NCBI GenBank assembly: GCA_958296175.1
Contig: OY282448.1
Coordinates: 496,001-560,000 of the forward strand
Direction of reading: 5' to 3'
Length of the DNA stretch: 64,000 nucleotides
DNA from: an uncultured Chloroflexota bacterium
GTDB taxonomy: Bacteria > Chloroflexota > UBA11872
Shown: in pieces, positions 32,250 to 40,763 of the stretch
Position numbering within the stretch: the stretch's first letter is position 1
How the letters are laid out: every line of letters begins with the position of its first letter
Translations under genes and position numbers: made by a program
The notes under the pieces: model-generated
Database searches by the model: none
Told to the model about the DNA's origin: nothing
Seen by the model: the letters and a program-made list of their open reading frames with translations, nothing else

Positions 32250-34796
32250 ATGCGCGTTCCCTTCCAGTGGTTGTGCGAACTGGCCGGCCTCAGCGCGCCC
32301 GTCGACGAGGTTGCGCGGCGCCTGACCAACGCAGGCTTCGAAGTCGCCGCCGTCCACCACGCCGGCGAGCACTGGGAGCGCGTGGTGGTGGGACAGGTCG
32401 TGCGCATCGACCCGCACCCCAACGCCGACCGGCTCAACCTCCCCACCGTGACCACCGGCGAGGCCGAACTCCAGGTCGTCTGCGGAGCGTGGAACTTCGA
32501 GATGGGGGACAAGATCGCGTTCGCCCACAGCGGCGCGCGGCTGTGGAACGCCTACGCAACGGAACCGCGGCTCGAGGAGCTGAAACCAACCAAGATTCGC
32601 GGCGTCCTCTCGCGCGGCATGCTCTGCTCGCCCAGAGAGCTGGGGCTGGGCGACGACCACCAGGGCATCCTGATCCTCGACCCGTCCGCGCCTGTGGGCC
32701 GGCCGCTGATCGAGGTGCTGGGCGATCCGGTGCTCGAATTCGAGCTGAAGGCCAACCGTCCCGACGCCCTCTCGGTGCTGGGCGTGGCGCGCGAGGCGGC
32801 GGCGCTGTTTGGAACCGAGGTGCACTCACCCATCCCCGACCCCCGGCCTAGCGCCGGCGCCCTGGGCATGACGGTGGACCTGCGCATCCACGACCCCGCG
32901 CTGTGCGCCCGCTATTCAGCCGCGTTCGTCACCGGCGTGTCGGTCACGGAATCTCCGAGCTGGTTGCGCACACGGCTGGAACAGGCCGGCATGCGCCCGA
33001 TCAACACCATCGTGGACGCGACCAACTACGTGATGCTGGAACTCGGCCAGCCGCTGCACGCCTTCGACTGGGACACGATTCGCGGCGGCGCCATCGGCGT
33101 GCGCCCGGCGAGGCCCGGCGAGCGATTGACCACGCTGGACGGGCAGGACCGCGCGCTGACCGCCGACACACTCTGCATCGTGGACGCCGAAGGCCCGGTG
33201 GCGCTGGCCGGTGTGATGGGCGGCCAGACGACCGAAGTCACCTCGGCCACCACCACCGTGCTGCTGGAATCGGCCACCTTCGACCCCGTGAGCATTCGCC
33301 GCGCCGCCCAGCGGCTGACGCTGCGCAGCGAAGCGTCGCGCCGGTTCGAGAAAGGCCTGCCGCCGGAACTCACCGAGCTGGCGCTGCGCCGCTGCGTGCA
33401 GCTCATCGAATCGATCGGCGCAGGCCGCGGCGAATTCTTGTCCGCCGACGCCTGGCCAGCGCCGTCCGCGCCCCAGCCGGTGACGCTGGCGTTCGACCGC
33501 ATCGAGCGGCTGACGGGCCTGGCCTACGACCGCGCCGAGGTGCGGCGCGCCCTCGCCGCGCTGGCCTTCACGCTGGACGACAGCGGCGGCGAGCTGCGCG
33601 TGACCCCGCCCTTCTGGCGGCGCGACGTGACCACGCCGGCCGACGTGGTGGAAGAAGTGGCGCGGCTGCTGGGGTACGACCGCATCCCGAACACGCTGCC
33701 CATGGGGCGGGTGACAGGCGTCATGCCGGGCGAAGTCGACCCGCGCGACGACGACCTGCGCGACGTTATGGCAGGCCTGGGGTTCTGCGAATGCGTGACC
33801 TACGCGCTCACCAACGAAACCCGCATGGCGCGGCTGATCCCGCCCGACTTGCTGGACGCCGACCCCGAGGCACCGCTGGGCGGCGCAGCGGCCTGGGACG
33901 AACTGCGCCGCTCGGCCATGAACGAGGCCGGCCGCGCGCTGGCCGAGCGGTTGCTGCCTCTGCACCGCGCGCCGCTGCGGCTCCGAAACCACCTGTCGTC
34001 CGACGAGTCGACCCTGCGCCTCACCGGGCTGTCCACCATGCTGGAAACCCTGCGCGCAAACCGCCGCCACGCCGACCGCGACCTCATGCTCTTCGACTAC
34101 CAGCCGATATTCCTGCGGCGCGAGGACGACTTGCCCGACGAACCGATCCTGCTGACGGCCGTGCTCGGCGCACGGCTCAGCTCCGGGCGCTGGGACGAGA
34201 CGCGCACGGTCGACCTCCACGTCGTGCGCGGGATCGTGGACGAACTGCTGACCCGCGCAGGCGTCGATCCGTTGGCGATGGGCTGCCAGAACGTCCGACA
34301 CCCCACGTTTGCGCCGGGCCAAGCCGCGGGCGTGACCCGCGCCGACCGCCTGCTGGCCGCCTACGGCCAGATCGCCCCTCAGGTCGCCGCGGCCTTCGAT
34401 CTGGACGAGCCAGCCTGGGCGCTGCTGGTCGACGTGGAAGCCGTGCGCGCTTTCGACACGGACACGGCGCAGTTCCAGCCGTGGTCGGACTACCCCGCCG
34501 CGCGCCGCGACCTGGCTGTGGTCGTCGACGCCGACACCCCCCAGGCCGACGTCCTCGACACCATCCACCGCGCCGGCCGCCCGCTGCTGGCCTCGGTGCG
34601 CCTGTTCGACGAATACCGCGGCGAACAAATCCCCCCCAACAAACGCAGCCTCGCCTACACCCTCAGCTACGCCGCCCCCAACCGAACGCTAACCGACAAA
34701 GAAGCCGACCGATCCCACAACAAAGTAACCCGAGCGCTACAACACCGCTTGGGCGCAGAACTGCGGGGACCTTCAGGCCACGGGGATACGCAGTAA
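32250..34796 (+). CDS. pheT: Phenylalanine--tRNA ligase beta subunit
   Basis: An 848-residue protein, slightly longer than usual (~800). Domains in order: OB/EMAP-like tRNA-binding domain (VVVGQVVRIDPHPNADRL), B3/B4 editing core (NTIVDATNYVMLELGQPLHA; GVMGG), B5 (tRNA contact; RIPNTLPMGRV), synthetase-like core, and the C-terminal anticodon-binding FDX domain (YPAARRDLAVVVDAD). It forms the alpha2-beta2 enzyme with pheS five bases upstream. Confidence 0.97.
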   Translation: MRVPFQWLCELAGLSAPVDEVARRLTNAGFEVAAVHHAGEHWERVVVGQVVRIDPHPNADRLNLPTVTTGEAELQVVCGAWNFEMGDKIAFAHSGARLWNAYATEPRLEELKPTKIRGVLSRGMLCSPRELGLGDDHQGILILDPSAPVGRPLIEVLGDPVLEFELKANRPDALSVLGVAREAAALFGTEVHSPIPDPRPSAGALGMTVDLRIHDPALCARYSAAFVTGVSVTESPSWLRTRLEQAGMRPINTIVDATNYVMLELGQPLHAFDWDTIRGGAIGVRPARPGERLTTLDGQDRALTADTLCIVDAEGPVALAGVMGGQTTEVTSATTTVLLESATFDPVSIRRAAQRLTLRSEASRRFEKGLPPELTELALRRCVQLIESIGAGRGEFLSADAWPAPSAPQPVTLAFDRIERLTGLAYDRAEVRRALAALAFTLDDSGGELRVTPPFWRRDVTTPADVVEEVARLLGYDRIPNTLPMGRVTGVMPGEVDPRDDDLRDVMAGLGFCECVTYALTNETRMARLIPPDLLDADPEAPLGGAAAWDELRRSAMNEAGRALAERLLPLHRAPLRLRNHLSSDESTLRLTGLSTMLETLRANRRHADRDLMLFDYQPIFLRREDDLPDEPILLTAVLGARLSSGRWDETRTVDLHVVRGIVDELLTRAGVDPLAMGCQNVRHPTFAPGQAAGVTRADRLLAAYGQIAPQVAAAFDLDEPAWALLVDVEAVRAFDTDTAQFQPWSDYPAARRDLAVVVDADTPQADVLDTIHRAGRPLLASVRLFDEYRGEQIPPNKRSLAYTLSYAAPNRTLTDKEADRSHNKVTRALQHRLGAELRGPSGHGDTQ

Positions 34797-34809
34797 GCGA
34801 AGGTCGCGC

Positions 34810-35202
34810 TCACATTTCTTCCAGGCCATCGCTCATCTGCTTCTCAAAGGCTTGACGAACGAGCCCCATCAAATAGGGAAAATCTTCCAGTTTATCCAAA
34901 ACAACCTCAACGTTGCCGTTGCCCCAGCGTCTGATGTTGGTCACATCCTTGGCAATGTGTTGAGGGTCACGAAGCTCGTGAAACGGCAAATTCAGTGAGA
35001 TTCGAAGCTGCGCGTTTTGCGGGATAACATCAACAAAGATAGTCTCGGATTTGTAAGCGATATAGACCTTGAGAAATGCTTCAGCAACGCAAAGATCAAG
35101 CGCTAGCACCCCTTTGCGGAAGCCATCAAAGAGCGCTTGTGCTATTTTACAACTGCCAAGATTAGGATGAGTATCAATGCGGAAGGAAGCCGGCTTCTGA
35201 GG
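34810..35202 (-). pseudogene. DUF5655 domain, cut off from the GmrSD gene by an in-frame TAG
   Basis: This stretch continues the reading frame of the GmrSD-type gene after its TAG (35203-35205): 130 further codons without interruption, ending at TGA 34810. The last ~80 residues match DUF5655 (YIAYKSETIFVDVIPQ; DVTNIRRWGNGNVEVVL; YLMGLVRQAFEKQ), a domain normally fused to the C-terminus of DUF262-DUF1524 proteins. It could be expressed separately only from GTG 35109, which has no clear ribosome-binding site. Either the gene is broken by one nonsense mutation, or the stop is read through at some level. Same AT-rich composition as the first part. Confidence 0.75.
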
Positions 35203-36915
35203 CTATCCACGGTAAACGGCTAGCATATCACCGGGTATAGCTGGGGATTGCCACACCTTGACCGCCGCTGCGGCGAGTCGATCAGCACGGCCTTTGATCT
35301 CGGTTTCATTCCAACTCTCAGCCACCCTCATATACTCGTTCAGCCGCAGTGGGCTTTCTCTAAATCCTCCATGCATATCTCTCTTTTCGGCAAAAGATCG
35401 GTCGCTGTATTCAGCGTTGTAGCCAGTCAATGTCAGATTGCCAAGTGTGTGCACCCACATCTCCTGTACTCGCTGCCATTCATCGCCCAACTCTTTCTTC
35501 CAAGCCGACGACAAGTTCTCGTTCTGAGGGAGGATGTGCTCAATGGTGTACTCGTCAACCGGAACAAACTCCTTGCGGTCGTGATTCTCCATTCGTCGAA
35601 GCCAATAGCTCCGGCTTCGGAAGTTATAGAGGTCACGTGTCTTGATCTCTCGTTGAAACTCATCATCGGAAGGAAAGCGCCGATAGGAAGGCAGAAGCAT
35701 AAAGTGTGCTTGGATGCTCTCAAGATAGCGGTCCTTCTTGAGTGCGTTGGCAAAGGATGCAAAGGTCCTGTTTAGAGAGTTTGTAGGAATGGCGCATACG
35801 GCTCGACGAAAAACGTAGCTCTCAATCAGACGTACTACACGTCCCAGTTCGTCAGAATCCAATATCCCCTGGGAGTAATCGTGGTACAACTCAAGCAGCA
35901 ACGGATACGCAACGTCCACCTTGAGTTCCCTAAGGTCCCGAAAAGCAGTGTCAAGGTGCGCGCTCGTTTCCTGCCCAAGCGCCATTGCACAATAGTGTCC
36001 TGTATAGGTGTGAATATCTGCAACAAGCGCATCTATGCCACGCCGAGCAATATCAGGTTGTCGCGCATATTTCTTGAAAGCATCGTATACCTTTCGAACG
36101 TTAGGAATCTCACCGGTCACACACGTCAGATAGTGGCGCATGAACCAGTCAAAGTGCTTTCCATAGGCCTCTTGCCCAAATGCAATCTCCATAGGACGCC
36201 AGTGCTCATTGTAGAGTCGTGTCTGGTGTTCTTGATCAAGGTCCATCAAGACAAAATTGCGAATCAGATCAGCTTGGCTCAGCTCCAGTCCAGTAGAATT
36301 CATGCTCTCAAAGATGAGTTGTGGATTGTCGTGATCGCGGTCCAGAGAGATGTCCACCATTGTCAGCTTTGATAAGCCTTTGCACAAAGACATCACAGAT
36401 TCATCGTTCTGCTTTATCATTTCAAATAAAAGGTCAAAGTTCTTACTCACACGCAGTGAGCGCTCCTCTGGTAACGGCTTTTGGTTGACAATCGCCATCA
36501 AGGTCTGCTTGTCATTTTGTGTGAGAATCAGCTTATACCGAAGATCTCCATCTTCAAGTGTGTTTTGTAGATAATAGCTTCGCAGTTTCCTAGCTGAGAA
36601 CCCTTGAATAGGTTCGCTTTCTCCAAGATGACGGGCCAGTGCCTCAATAACGAGAAACACCGTTGTCAAGCGTTGCTGTCCATCAATCACTAGAAGAGGT
36701 GATGGCGTAGCAACCTGGAAAATACCTTGTCCAATGTACACTATGGATCCGATAAAGTGTGAGGTGATCTTGTCGTCTTCGCCAGTTCTTAAAATGTCGT
36801 TCCAAAGCTGCCGACACTGCGCCTCGGTCCAGGAGTACGTTCGCTGATAGATAGGGATGGTGAGCTGTGGTGCTTTCCTCAAAAACTCCAGCAGCTTGGT
36901 CTCAGTAGCTTCCAA
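35203..36915 (-). CDS. GmrSD-type (DUF262 + DUF1524) modification-dependent restriction protein
   Basis: A 570-residue protein. The N-terminal DUF262 domain has IPIYQRTYSW (20-29) and the nucleotide-binding DGQQRLTT (78-85). The C-terminal DUF1524 domain carries the HNH-like EHILPQ (459-464) and HTLGNLTLTG. GmrSD enzymes are type IV systems that use NTP hydrolysis to cut DNA with modified (glucosylated hydroxymethylated) cytosine, so this would target phages with modified genomes. It is lower in G+C than all neighbours and uses AT-rich codons, indicating horizontal transfer. The gene stops at TAG before the expected DUF5655 domain, which follows in the same frame. It is convergent with pheT. 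Confidence 0.85.
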   Translation of the reverse strand: MEATETKLLEFLRKAPQLTIPIYQRTYSWTEAQCRQLWNDILRTGEDDKITSHFIGSIVYIGQGIFQVATPSPLLVIDGQQRLTTVFLVIEALARHLGESEPIQGFSARKLRSYYLQNTLEDGDLRYKLILTQNDKQTLMAIVNQKPLPEERSLRVSKNFDLLFEMIKQNDESVMSLCKGLSKLTMVDISLDRDHDNPQLIFESMNSTGLELSQADLIRNFVLMDLDQEHQTRLYNEHWRPMEIAFGQEAYGKHFDWFMRHYLTCVTGEIPNVRKVYDAFKKYARQPDIARRGIDALVADIHTYTGHYCAMALGQETSAHLDTAFRDLRELKVDVAYPLLLELYHDYSQGILDSDELGRVVRLIESYVFRRAVCAIPTNSLNRTFASFANALKKDRYLESIQAHFMLLPSYRRFPSDDEFQREIKTRDLYNFRSRSYWLRRMENHDRKEFVPVDEYTIEHILPQNENLSSAWKKELGDEWQRVQEMWVHTLGNLTLTGYNAEYSDRSFAEKRDMHGGFRESPLRLNEYMRVAESWNETEIKGRADRLAAAAVKVWQSPAIPGDMLAVYRG

Positions 36916-37157
36916 CGATGCGTCTCCCCAATGTGTCTTCGCATTCTGCCACGCTGGTGGGCGCCAACCCTAGCATGCGTGCGACATCCGCCACTCGAAA
37001 CTGGATTTGGGAATCGCCAGCCCGTACGATGCGTTCGTCGCGCAGCCGCGACGGCGGTCATGAGAGCGCCGCTGCGGCGAAACGCGGCACGGCTGCTTTG
37101 CGCAGTGCTTTCCCTGAGGCGCCCGGCCGGCCCGGCGAATCGGGCTGCGCTGCGGCG

Positions 37158-37505
37158 CTACCCCTCTTCGAACGTCACGCTGGCGGCGTGGACTTCGTCG
37201 GCGCAGGGTTGGTCGATGGGGACGGGGGTGGGGAGGTTGTTGCGAGCGACGTAGCCGCGGTCGGCCAGCCAGGCTTCGACTTCCTCGCCGCTCACGTCGG
37301 CCAGCATGCGGCCGTCCACCACCACGCAGGGCGAGAGCGGCTGGCCGCTCTTGATCACCATCTCGTGGTAGCTGGCGGGGTCGTTGATGATGTCCTTGTC
37401 CTCGTAGGCCAGATCGTACTTGCCGAGCACGGCGCGCACGCCGGCGCTCCAGCCGCAGACAGGCTTGAGGTAGGCCGTGATGGTGGGGGAAGGCTTGGTT
37501 GCCAT
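37158..37505 (-). CDS. Glutaredoxin-like protein
   Basis: A 115-residue thioredoxin-fold protein with a single-cysteine active site (LKPVCGWSAGVRAVL, Cys then GWS), the strand YEDKDIINDP, and the cis-Pro region GQPLSPCVVVDGRML. These match the monothiol glutaredoxin family. The C-terminal 35 residues (LPTPVPIDQPCADEVH and on) extend beyond the fold. It is divergent from the putative selenoprotein gene, with a 337-base shared upstream region that holds an inverted repeat; a joint role in peroxide or thiol stress is likely. Confidence 0.78.
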   Translation of the reverse strand: MATKPSPTITAYLKPVCGWSAGVRAVLGKYDLAYEDKDIINDPASYHEMVIKSGQPLSPCVVVDGRMLADVSGEEVEAWLADRGYVARNNLPTPVPIDQPCADEVHAASVTFEEG

Positions 37506-37573
37506 GGGCGCTCTCACAGGTGAATGGACGGGTTGCCGCCCGATTCTTGCAAACCGGCCGGCCCAGGTGAAAC

Positions 37574-37588
37574 GATTCTGACAGAATC
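37574..37588. promoter_or_regulatory. Perfect 15-base inverted repeat, candidate operator
   Basis: GATTCTG-A-CAGAATC lies 69 bases upstream of the glutaredoxin start, in the region shared with the divergent peroxiredoxin-like gene. It is AT-richer than its surroundings and has the size of a dimeric repressor site. The regulator is not identifiable. Confidence 0.5.
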
Positions 37589-37710
37589 CCGCCGCCGGCT
37601 GCTGGGCCCGCGCCCCACGAGCGAGTGGGATGGCATCGTATCGAGCCCGATGCCGCCGGCTGCCGGTCGCGCGTCTCGACCTGGCAAGGCCGCGCCGCCC
37701 GACGGGTCTG

Positions 37711-37814
37711 GCGGAGGTGACGACGCTGCGCGCGGTCTCCCGTACTGGTCTGGAACGAGGATCGCGCCGGTCGTCGGCGGGAGTGACGACGCTGCGCACG
37801 GTCCTCCATACTGG
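37711..37814. repeat. Two 38-base imperfect direct repeats upstream of the selenoprotein gene
   Basis: 37711-37748 and 37777-37814 share GTGACGACGCTGCGC, then GCGGTC or ACGGTC, and end in TACTGG, at a 66-base spacing. The second copy ends 28 bases before the ATG at 37843. It may be a tandem regulator site or a local duplication. Confidence 0.65.
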
Positions 37815-37842
37815 CGGCGGCGAACCAGGCGGGAGGCCGCGA

Positions 37843-38301
37843 ATGGCCAGGTTAGACATCGGCGAGTCGTTTCCGAGCGTGGCCGGGGTGCTGGCCGACG
37901 GCGCGCCCTTCCGCGTGCCTGACGACCTGGCCGCGCGGCGCACGGTACTGCTGTTCTATCGCGGCCACTGGTGATCGCATTGCCGCCGGCAGTTGGCCGG
38001 CTACAACTTTGTGCTGGACGCGCTTGGCGCGCTGGGGATGGACGTGCTGGGACTCAGCGTGGACGGCCGCACTGAGCTGGCCGCGCTCTCGGAGAGGCTG
38101 GCGCTGGGGTTCCCGTTGGTCGGCGAGCTGGCGTATCCCGCCGCCGTGGACGCCGTAGGGGCCTACCGGCACACGCGGCGCAACGCTTTCGAGGCGGCGG
38201 CGTTCGTGCTGGACCCCGACCGCCGCGTCGAGGCGGCCGTCTACTCGGCCAGCAACGTGGGCCGCCTGATGCCCGAGGAAGTGCTGCGCGCCTTCGGCTG
38301 A
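37843..38301 (+). CDS. Peroxiredoxin-like (AhpC/TSA) protein with in-frame TGA, putative selenoprotein
   Basis: Read through one TGA (37972-37974), this is a 152-residue thioredoxin-fold protein. ATG 37843 follows GGGAGG. The first 43 residues end TVLLFYRGHW; after the TGA the same frame goes on SHCRRQLAGYNFVL and ends at TGA 38301. In AhpC/TSA relatives the motif is FYRGxWCPxC, so the TGA sits exactly where the redox cysteine is expected, giving U-S-H-C, the UxxC form known from prokaryotic peroxiredoxin-like selenoproteins. Downstream blocks (LGLSVDGRTELAALSERLAL, FPLVGEL, AAAFVLDPDRRV) keep the fold. A hairpin starts six bases after the TGA. Without selenocysteine insertion the product would be a useless 43-residue peptide. 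No selA, selB, selC or selD is in the window. Confidence 0.82.
37972..38006 (+). promoter_or_regulatory. SECIS-like hairpin after the in-frame TGA
   Basis: After TGA (37972-37974) come an outer stem TTG (37980-37982) pairing with CAA (38004-38006), a 2x2 internal loop, and an inner 6-bp stem GCCGGC (37985-37990) pairing with GCCGGC (37996-38001), closed by the loop AGTTG (37991-37995). The GU of the loop lies 18-19 bases after the TGA, within the window seen for bacterial SECIS elements, which need an apical GU. Folding was done by eye. Confidence 0.65.
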
Positions 38302-38384
38302 GACCAGACCGGCGCGCCCGCGCCCGCCGCGGCGTCGGCCGTTCGCCGCGGGCGCCGCTCTGTCGGCTCTGGGGCCGCGGTTCG

Positions 38385-39407
38385 TCAGTCGGCCAGATGC
38401 GGATTGACCGAGGGCCACGCCGCCAGCGGCGGCAGCGCCCCCATGGCAATCGTCTCGTCGCGCAGCGCGGTCAGATGCGCATAAGCGGCGTCCAGCTCGG
38501 CGCGCTCGGCGTCGTCGCCGTCCGGCAGCGACCACGCCACCCCGTGCGGGCCGAGCCGGGCGGGCATGGCCATCATCACCTGGCGGTAGGGCTGGCCAGT
38601 GAGATAGGCCCCGCAGGGCCATTCGAAGCTGGACCCGCCCGCGGCGGCGTGCACCATCATGGCCGTCATGTGGCCGGGCGATTGGAACGACGACCGCCCG
38701 CGCAGCTGGATGATGCGCGCGCCACCGTCGACCACCTGGCGGCGGACCGCCGCCCAGCCGTCCTGATTCAGGCTCACGCCGTTCGCCTCGGCCGCGCCCG
38801 CGATGATCTCGTTCAGCGGCACGCCGTCGATGCGCGTCTGGCTCTTGAAGAGCGCCATTTCCTGGCCGTGGCCGCCGTAGGTGCGGCAACCCGTCACGCG
38901 GTGCTGAGGCACACCGAAGTGCGCGGCCAGGGCCGTTTGCAGCCGCGTGCTGTCCAGCGCGGCCAGCGTGGTCACGCGCGCCGGCGGCAGGCCGGAGTTG
39001 ACCAGGGTGACCAGCCCGGTCACGTCGGCGGGGTTGAACACAATCACGACCAGGCGCGCGTCCGGCGCGTGCGCGGCAATGTCGCGGCCCAGCTGGGCCG
39101 CAATCTCAGCGTTGCCGCGCAGCAGGTCTTCGCGCGTCATACCCTCGCGCCGCGGCGCGCCGCCCGAGCTCAACACGTAGGCGGCCCCGGCCAGCGCCTC
39201 GGCCGCGTCGGTGGTCCAGGTCACGTCGGCTTCGGGGAACCCGCAGTGGTGAATCTCGGCCGCCGCGCCTTCCACGCCGGCGGCGAACGGGTCGTACATG
39301 GCGATGCGGCCGGCGGCGCCGCTGGCCAGCAGCGACTGCGCGATGTTGGACCCCACGGCGCCGGCGGCGCCCATGACCGCGACTTTGTCTGAGGTGACGT
39401 AGGCCAT
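38385..39407 (-). CDS. mdh: Malate dehydrogenase (lactate/malate dehydrogenase family)
   Basis: A 340-residue NAD-dependent dehydrogenase. GAAGAVGSNIAQSLLASG is the Rossmann loop, MYDP ends strand 2 with Asp (NAD preference), SGGAPRREGMTREDLL carries the mobile-loop Arg pair, FNPADV matches the VxNPVD motif, and TYGGHGQEMALF has the catalytic His. The substrate Arg is seen in LDSTRLQTALA. The call of malate over lactate is from general resemblance. It is convergent with the selenoprotein gene and lies 11 bases after the aldolase gene in the same orientation. Confidence 0.85.
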   Translation of the reverse strand: MAYVTSDKVAVMGAAGAVGSNIAQSLLASGAAGRIAMYDPFAAGVEGAAAEIHHCGFPEADVTWTTDAAEALAGAAYVLSSGGAPRREGMTREDLLRGNAEIAAQLGRDIAAHAPDARLVVIVFNPADVTGLVTLVNSGLPPARVTTLAALDSTRLQTALAAHFGVPQHRVTGCRTYGGHGQEMALFKSQTRIDGVPLNEIIAGAAEANGVSLNQDGWAAVRRQVVDGGARIIQLRGRSSFQSPGHMTAMMVHAAAGGSSFEWPCGAYLTGQPYRQVMMAMPARLGPHGVAWSLPDGDDAERAELDAAYAHLTALRDETIAMGALPPLAAWPSVNPHLAD

Positions 39408-39418
39408 GCGCGTCGGCG

Positions 39419-40174
39419 TTAGCTCTGCATGGCCGCCAGCGCACTGCCGGCGGCCGCGCTCAGCATGCGCAGGTCGTTCCCAAAGTCGATGAGCGTAAAG
39501 CCCTGCGCAATCAGGGTGCGCGCCACGCCCACGTCCTGCACCGGCGTCCCCGCCGGTTTGCCGTTGGCCTGCGCGCCGGCCAGAATCGCGTCGATGGCGG
39601 CCGTGTGGTCAGGGTCGACGAACGCCTCCGCCGTGCTCAGCCCCATGGAAATGGCTAGGTCGCTGGGCCCGATGAACGCAACGTCCATGCCGTCCACCGC
39701 CATGATGGCCTCGATGTTGTTCACGCCCTCCATGTCCTCGATCTGGGGGCAGACCAGCAGCTCGTCGTCGATCTGGGCGCGGTCGCCGGTGTTGATCGTG
39801 GCGCGGCCGGAGCCGGACGAGCGATGCCCCCGCGGCGGATAGCGGCAGGCGTCAGCAATGGCCTGCGCCTGCGCCGCGGTGCTGACGTGCGGCACGATCA
39901 CGCCCATGGCCCCGGCGTCCAGCGTGCGCGCCAGCACCACGGGGTCGTGCGACTCCACCCGCGCCATGGGAATGCCGCCCCGGGCCTCGATGGCCCGAAA
40001 CGCCTCGGTCGTGCTGCCCGTGTCCCACTGCGCATGCTCCACGTCCACGGCCAGCCACTCGAAGCCGGCGTCGATCAACACCTCGGCCGCCATGGGCGAC
40101 GCCAGGTTCAAGAACGACCCGAACGACGGCTGCCCCGCCAGAATCTTCTGCCGAACGGGATTGGGAAACCGCAC
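39419..40174 (-). CDS. HpcH/HpaI-family 2-keto-3-deoxy-acid aldolase
   Basis: A 251-residue class II aldolase that splits 2-keto-3-deoxy sugar acids to pyruvate and an aldehyde. Blocks FGSFLNLASPMAAEVLIDAGF, VDVEHAQWD, DAGAMGVIVPHV and ECPQIED equivalent VCPQIEDMEGVNNIE (metal-binding Glu) and FIGPSDLAISMG are typical. GTG 40174 is preferred since it gives the usual RFPNPVRQKI start and follows AGGTG; GTG 40192 is possible. It likely forms an operon with mdh downstream. Confidence 0.88.
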   Translation of the reverse strand: MRFPNPVRQKILAGQPSFGSFLNLASPMAAEVLIDAGFEWLAVDVEHAQWDTGSTTEAFRAIEARGGIPMARVESHDPVVLARTLDAGAMGVIVPHVSTAAQAQAIADACRYPPRGHRSSGSGRATINTGDRAQIDDELLVCPQIEDMEGVNNIEAIMAVDGMDVAFIGPSDLAISMGLSTAEAFVDPDHTAAIDAILAGAQANGKPAGTPVQDVGVARTLIAQGFTLIDFGNDLRMLSAAAGSALAAMQS

Positions 40175-40446
40175 AAGCGCACCTCGCCGCACACAACGAC
40201 CACCGCCCCCAATTGTGACGCATCAGCGCCCGCCTGTCAGTCCGACCGCGGTTCGCCGCTGCCCTGACGACGGCGCGCAGGCCTCCTTCCAGCAACTGTG
40301 TCGGCCAGCGCTCGCACGGCCAAGAGCTGCCGAGCCGGACGACCTCGTGCGCAGCAGCCTTTGGATGTGCAGAGGCAAGGTCGGGGTTGTGAGGCTGTAG
40401 TCGATACGCTATCTATCCGCACCGAGCTTCGGTCGGAGAGAGACGA
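40175..40446. other. Intergenic stretch, composition falling toward AT
   Basis: About 270 bases with no recognisable gene or RNA. G+C declines from left to right, leading into the AT-rich small-ORF region. Confidence 0.45.
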
Positions 40447-40593
40447 GTGGATGTCCCGCTAGCGTTGCGAGTCACTGACTCAGGTCGTCGTGAGCGGTTG
40501 TTCGGTACACAGCTGTCCTTCGCCATCAAGACGATCAAGCGCAGCATTGGCATCGGTGTTGGTTCGACTGAGATCGAGGAGTCTCAGTCATAG
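40447..40593 (+). CDS. Possible 48-residue small protein
   Basis: An open frame from GTG 40447 (after GGAGAGAGACGA) to TAG 40593, with a plausible mixed composition (LFGTQLSFAIKTIKRSIGIG) and an acidic end EIEESQS. No family is recognised. It lies 44 bases before a small membrane protein ORF in the same orientation and both face the type IIG gene. Existence is uncertain. Confidence 0.35.
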   Translation: MDVPLALRVTDSGRRERLFGTQLSFAIKTIKRSIGIGVGSTEIEESQS

Positions 40594-40637
40594 GATCAAA
40601 GCCTCCTCGTTTTGATGACGAAACCATAAAACCCTAT

Positions 40638-40763
40638 ATGCAAGTGTTGGTTACGCTTGTAGTGCTCGGGGTAGGCTCCTACCTTCTCATTACCGGTGAT
40701 GATGTTTCCGGTAAACTTGGCGCAGGCTTCATCGGTACGGTCATTGTCTATTGGCTTCGCTAA
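40638..40763 (+). CDS. Small two-helix membrane protein
   Basis: A 41-residue protein with two hydrophobic stretches, VLVTLVVLGVGSYLLITG and GAGFIGTVIVYWL, separated by a short polar loop DDVSGK, a typical small bacterial or phage-derived membrane protein with a GTVIxYWL end. The frame stays open upstream to about 40570 but without a standard start. Low G+C like the rest of 40560-40850. No function is assignable. Confidence 0.55.
   Translation: MQVLVTLVVLGVGSYLLITGDDVSGKLGAGFIGTVIVYWLR

Noticed and set aside
34810..36915. Pyrrolysine insertion at the TAG of the GmrSD-type gene
   Set aside because: No pyl genes or PYLIS-like structure are seen, the family has no functional residue at this linker position, and a plain nonsense mutation explains it.
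36902..37058. Short minus-strand frame with a helix-turn-helix-like FRVADVARMLGLAPTSVAE
   Set aside because: It has no start codon after its upstream stop except an internal ATG within the motif; at most it is a decayed gene remnant before the GmrSD-type gene.
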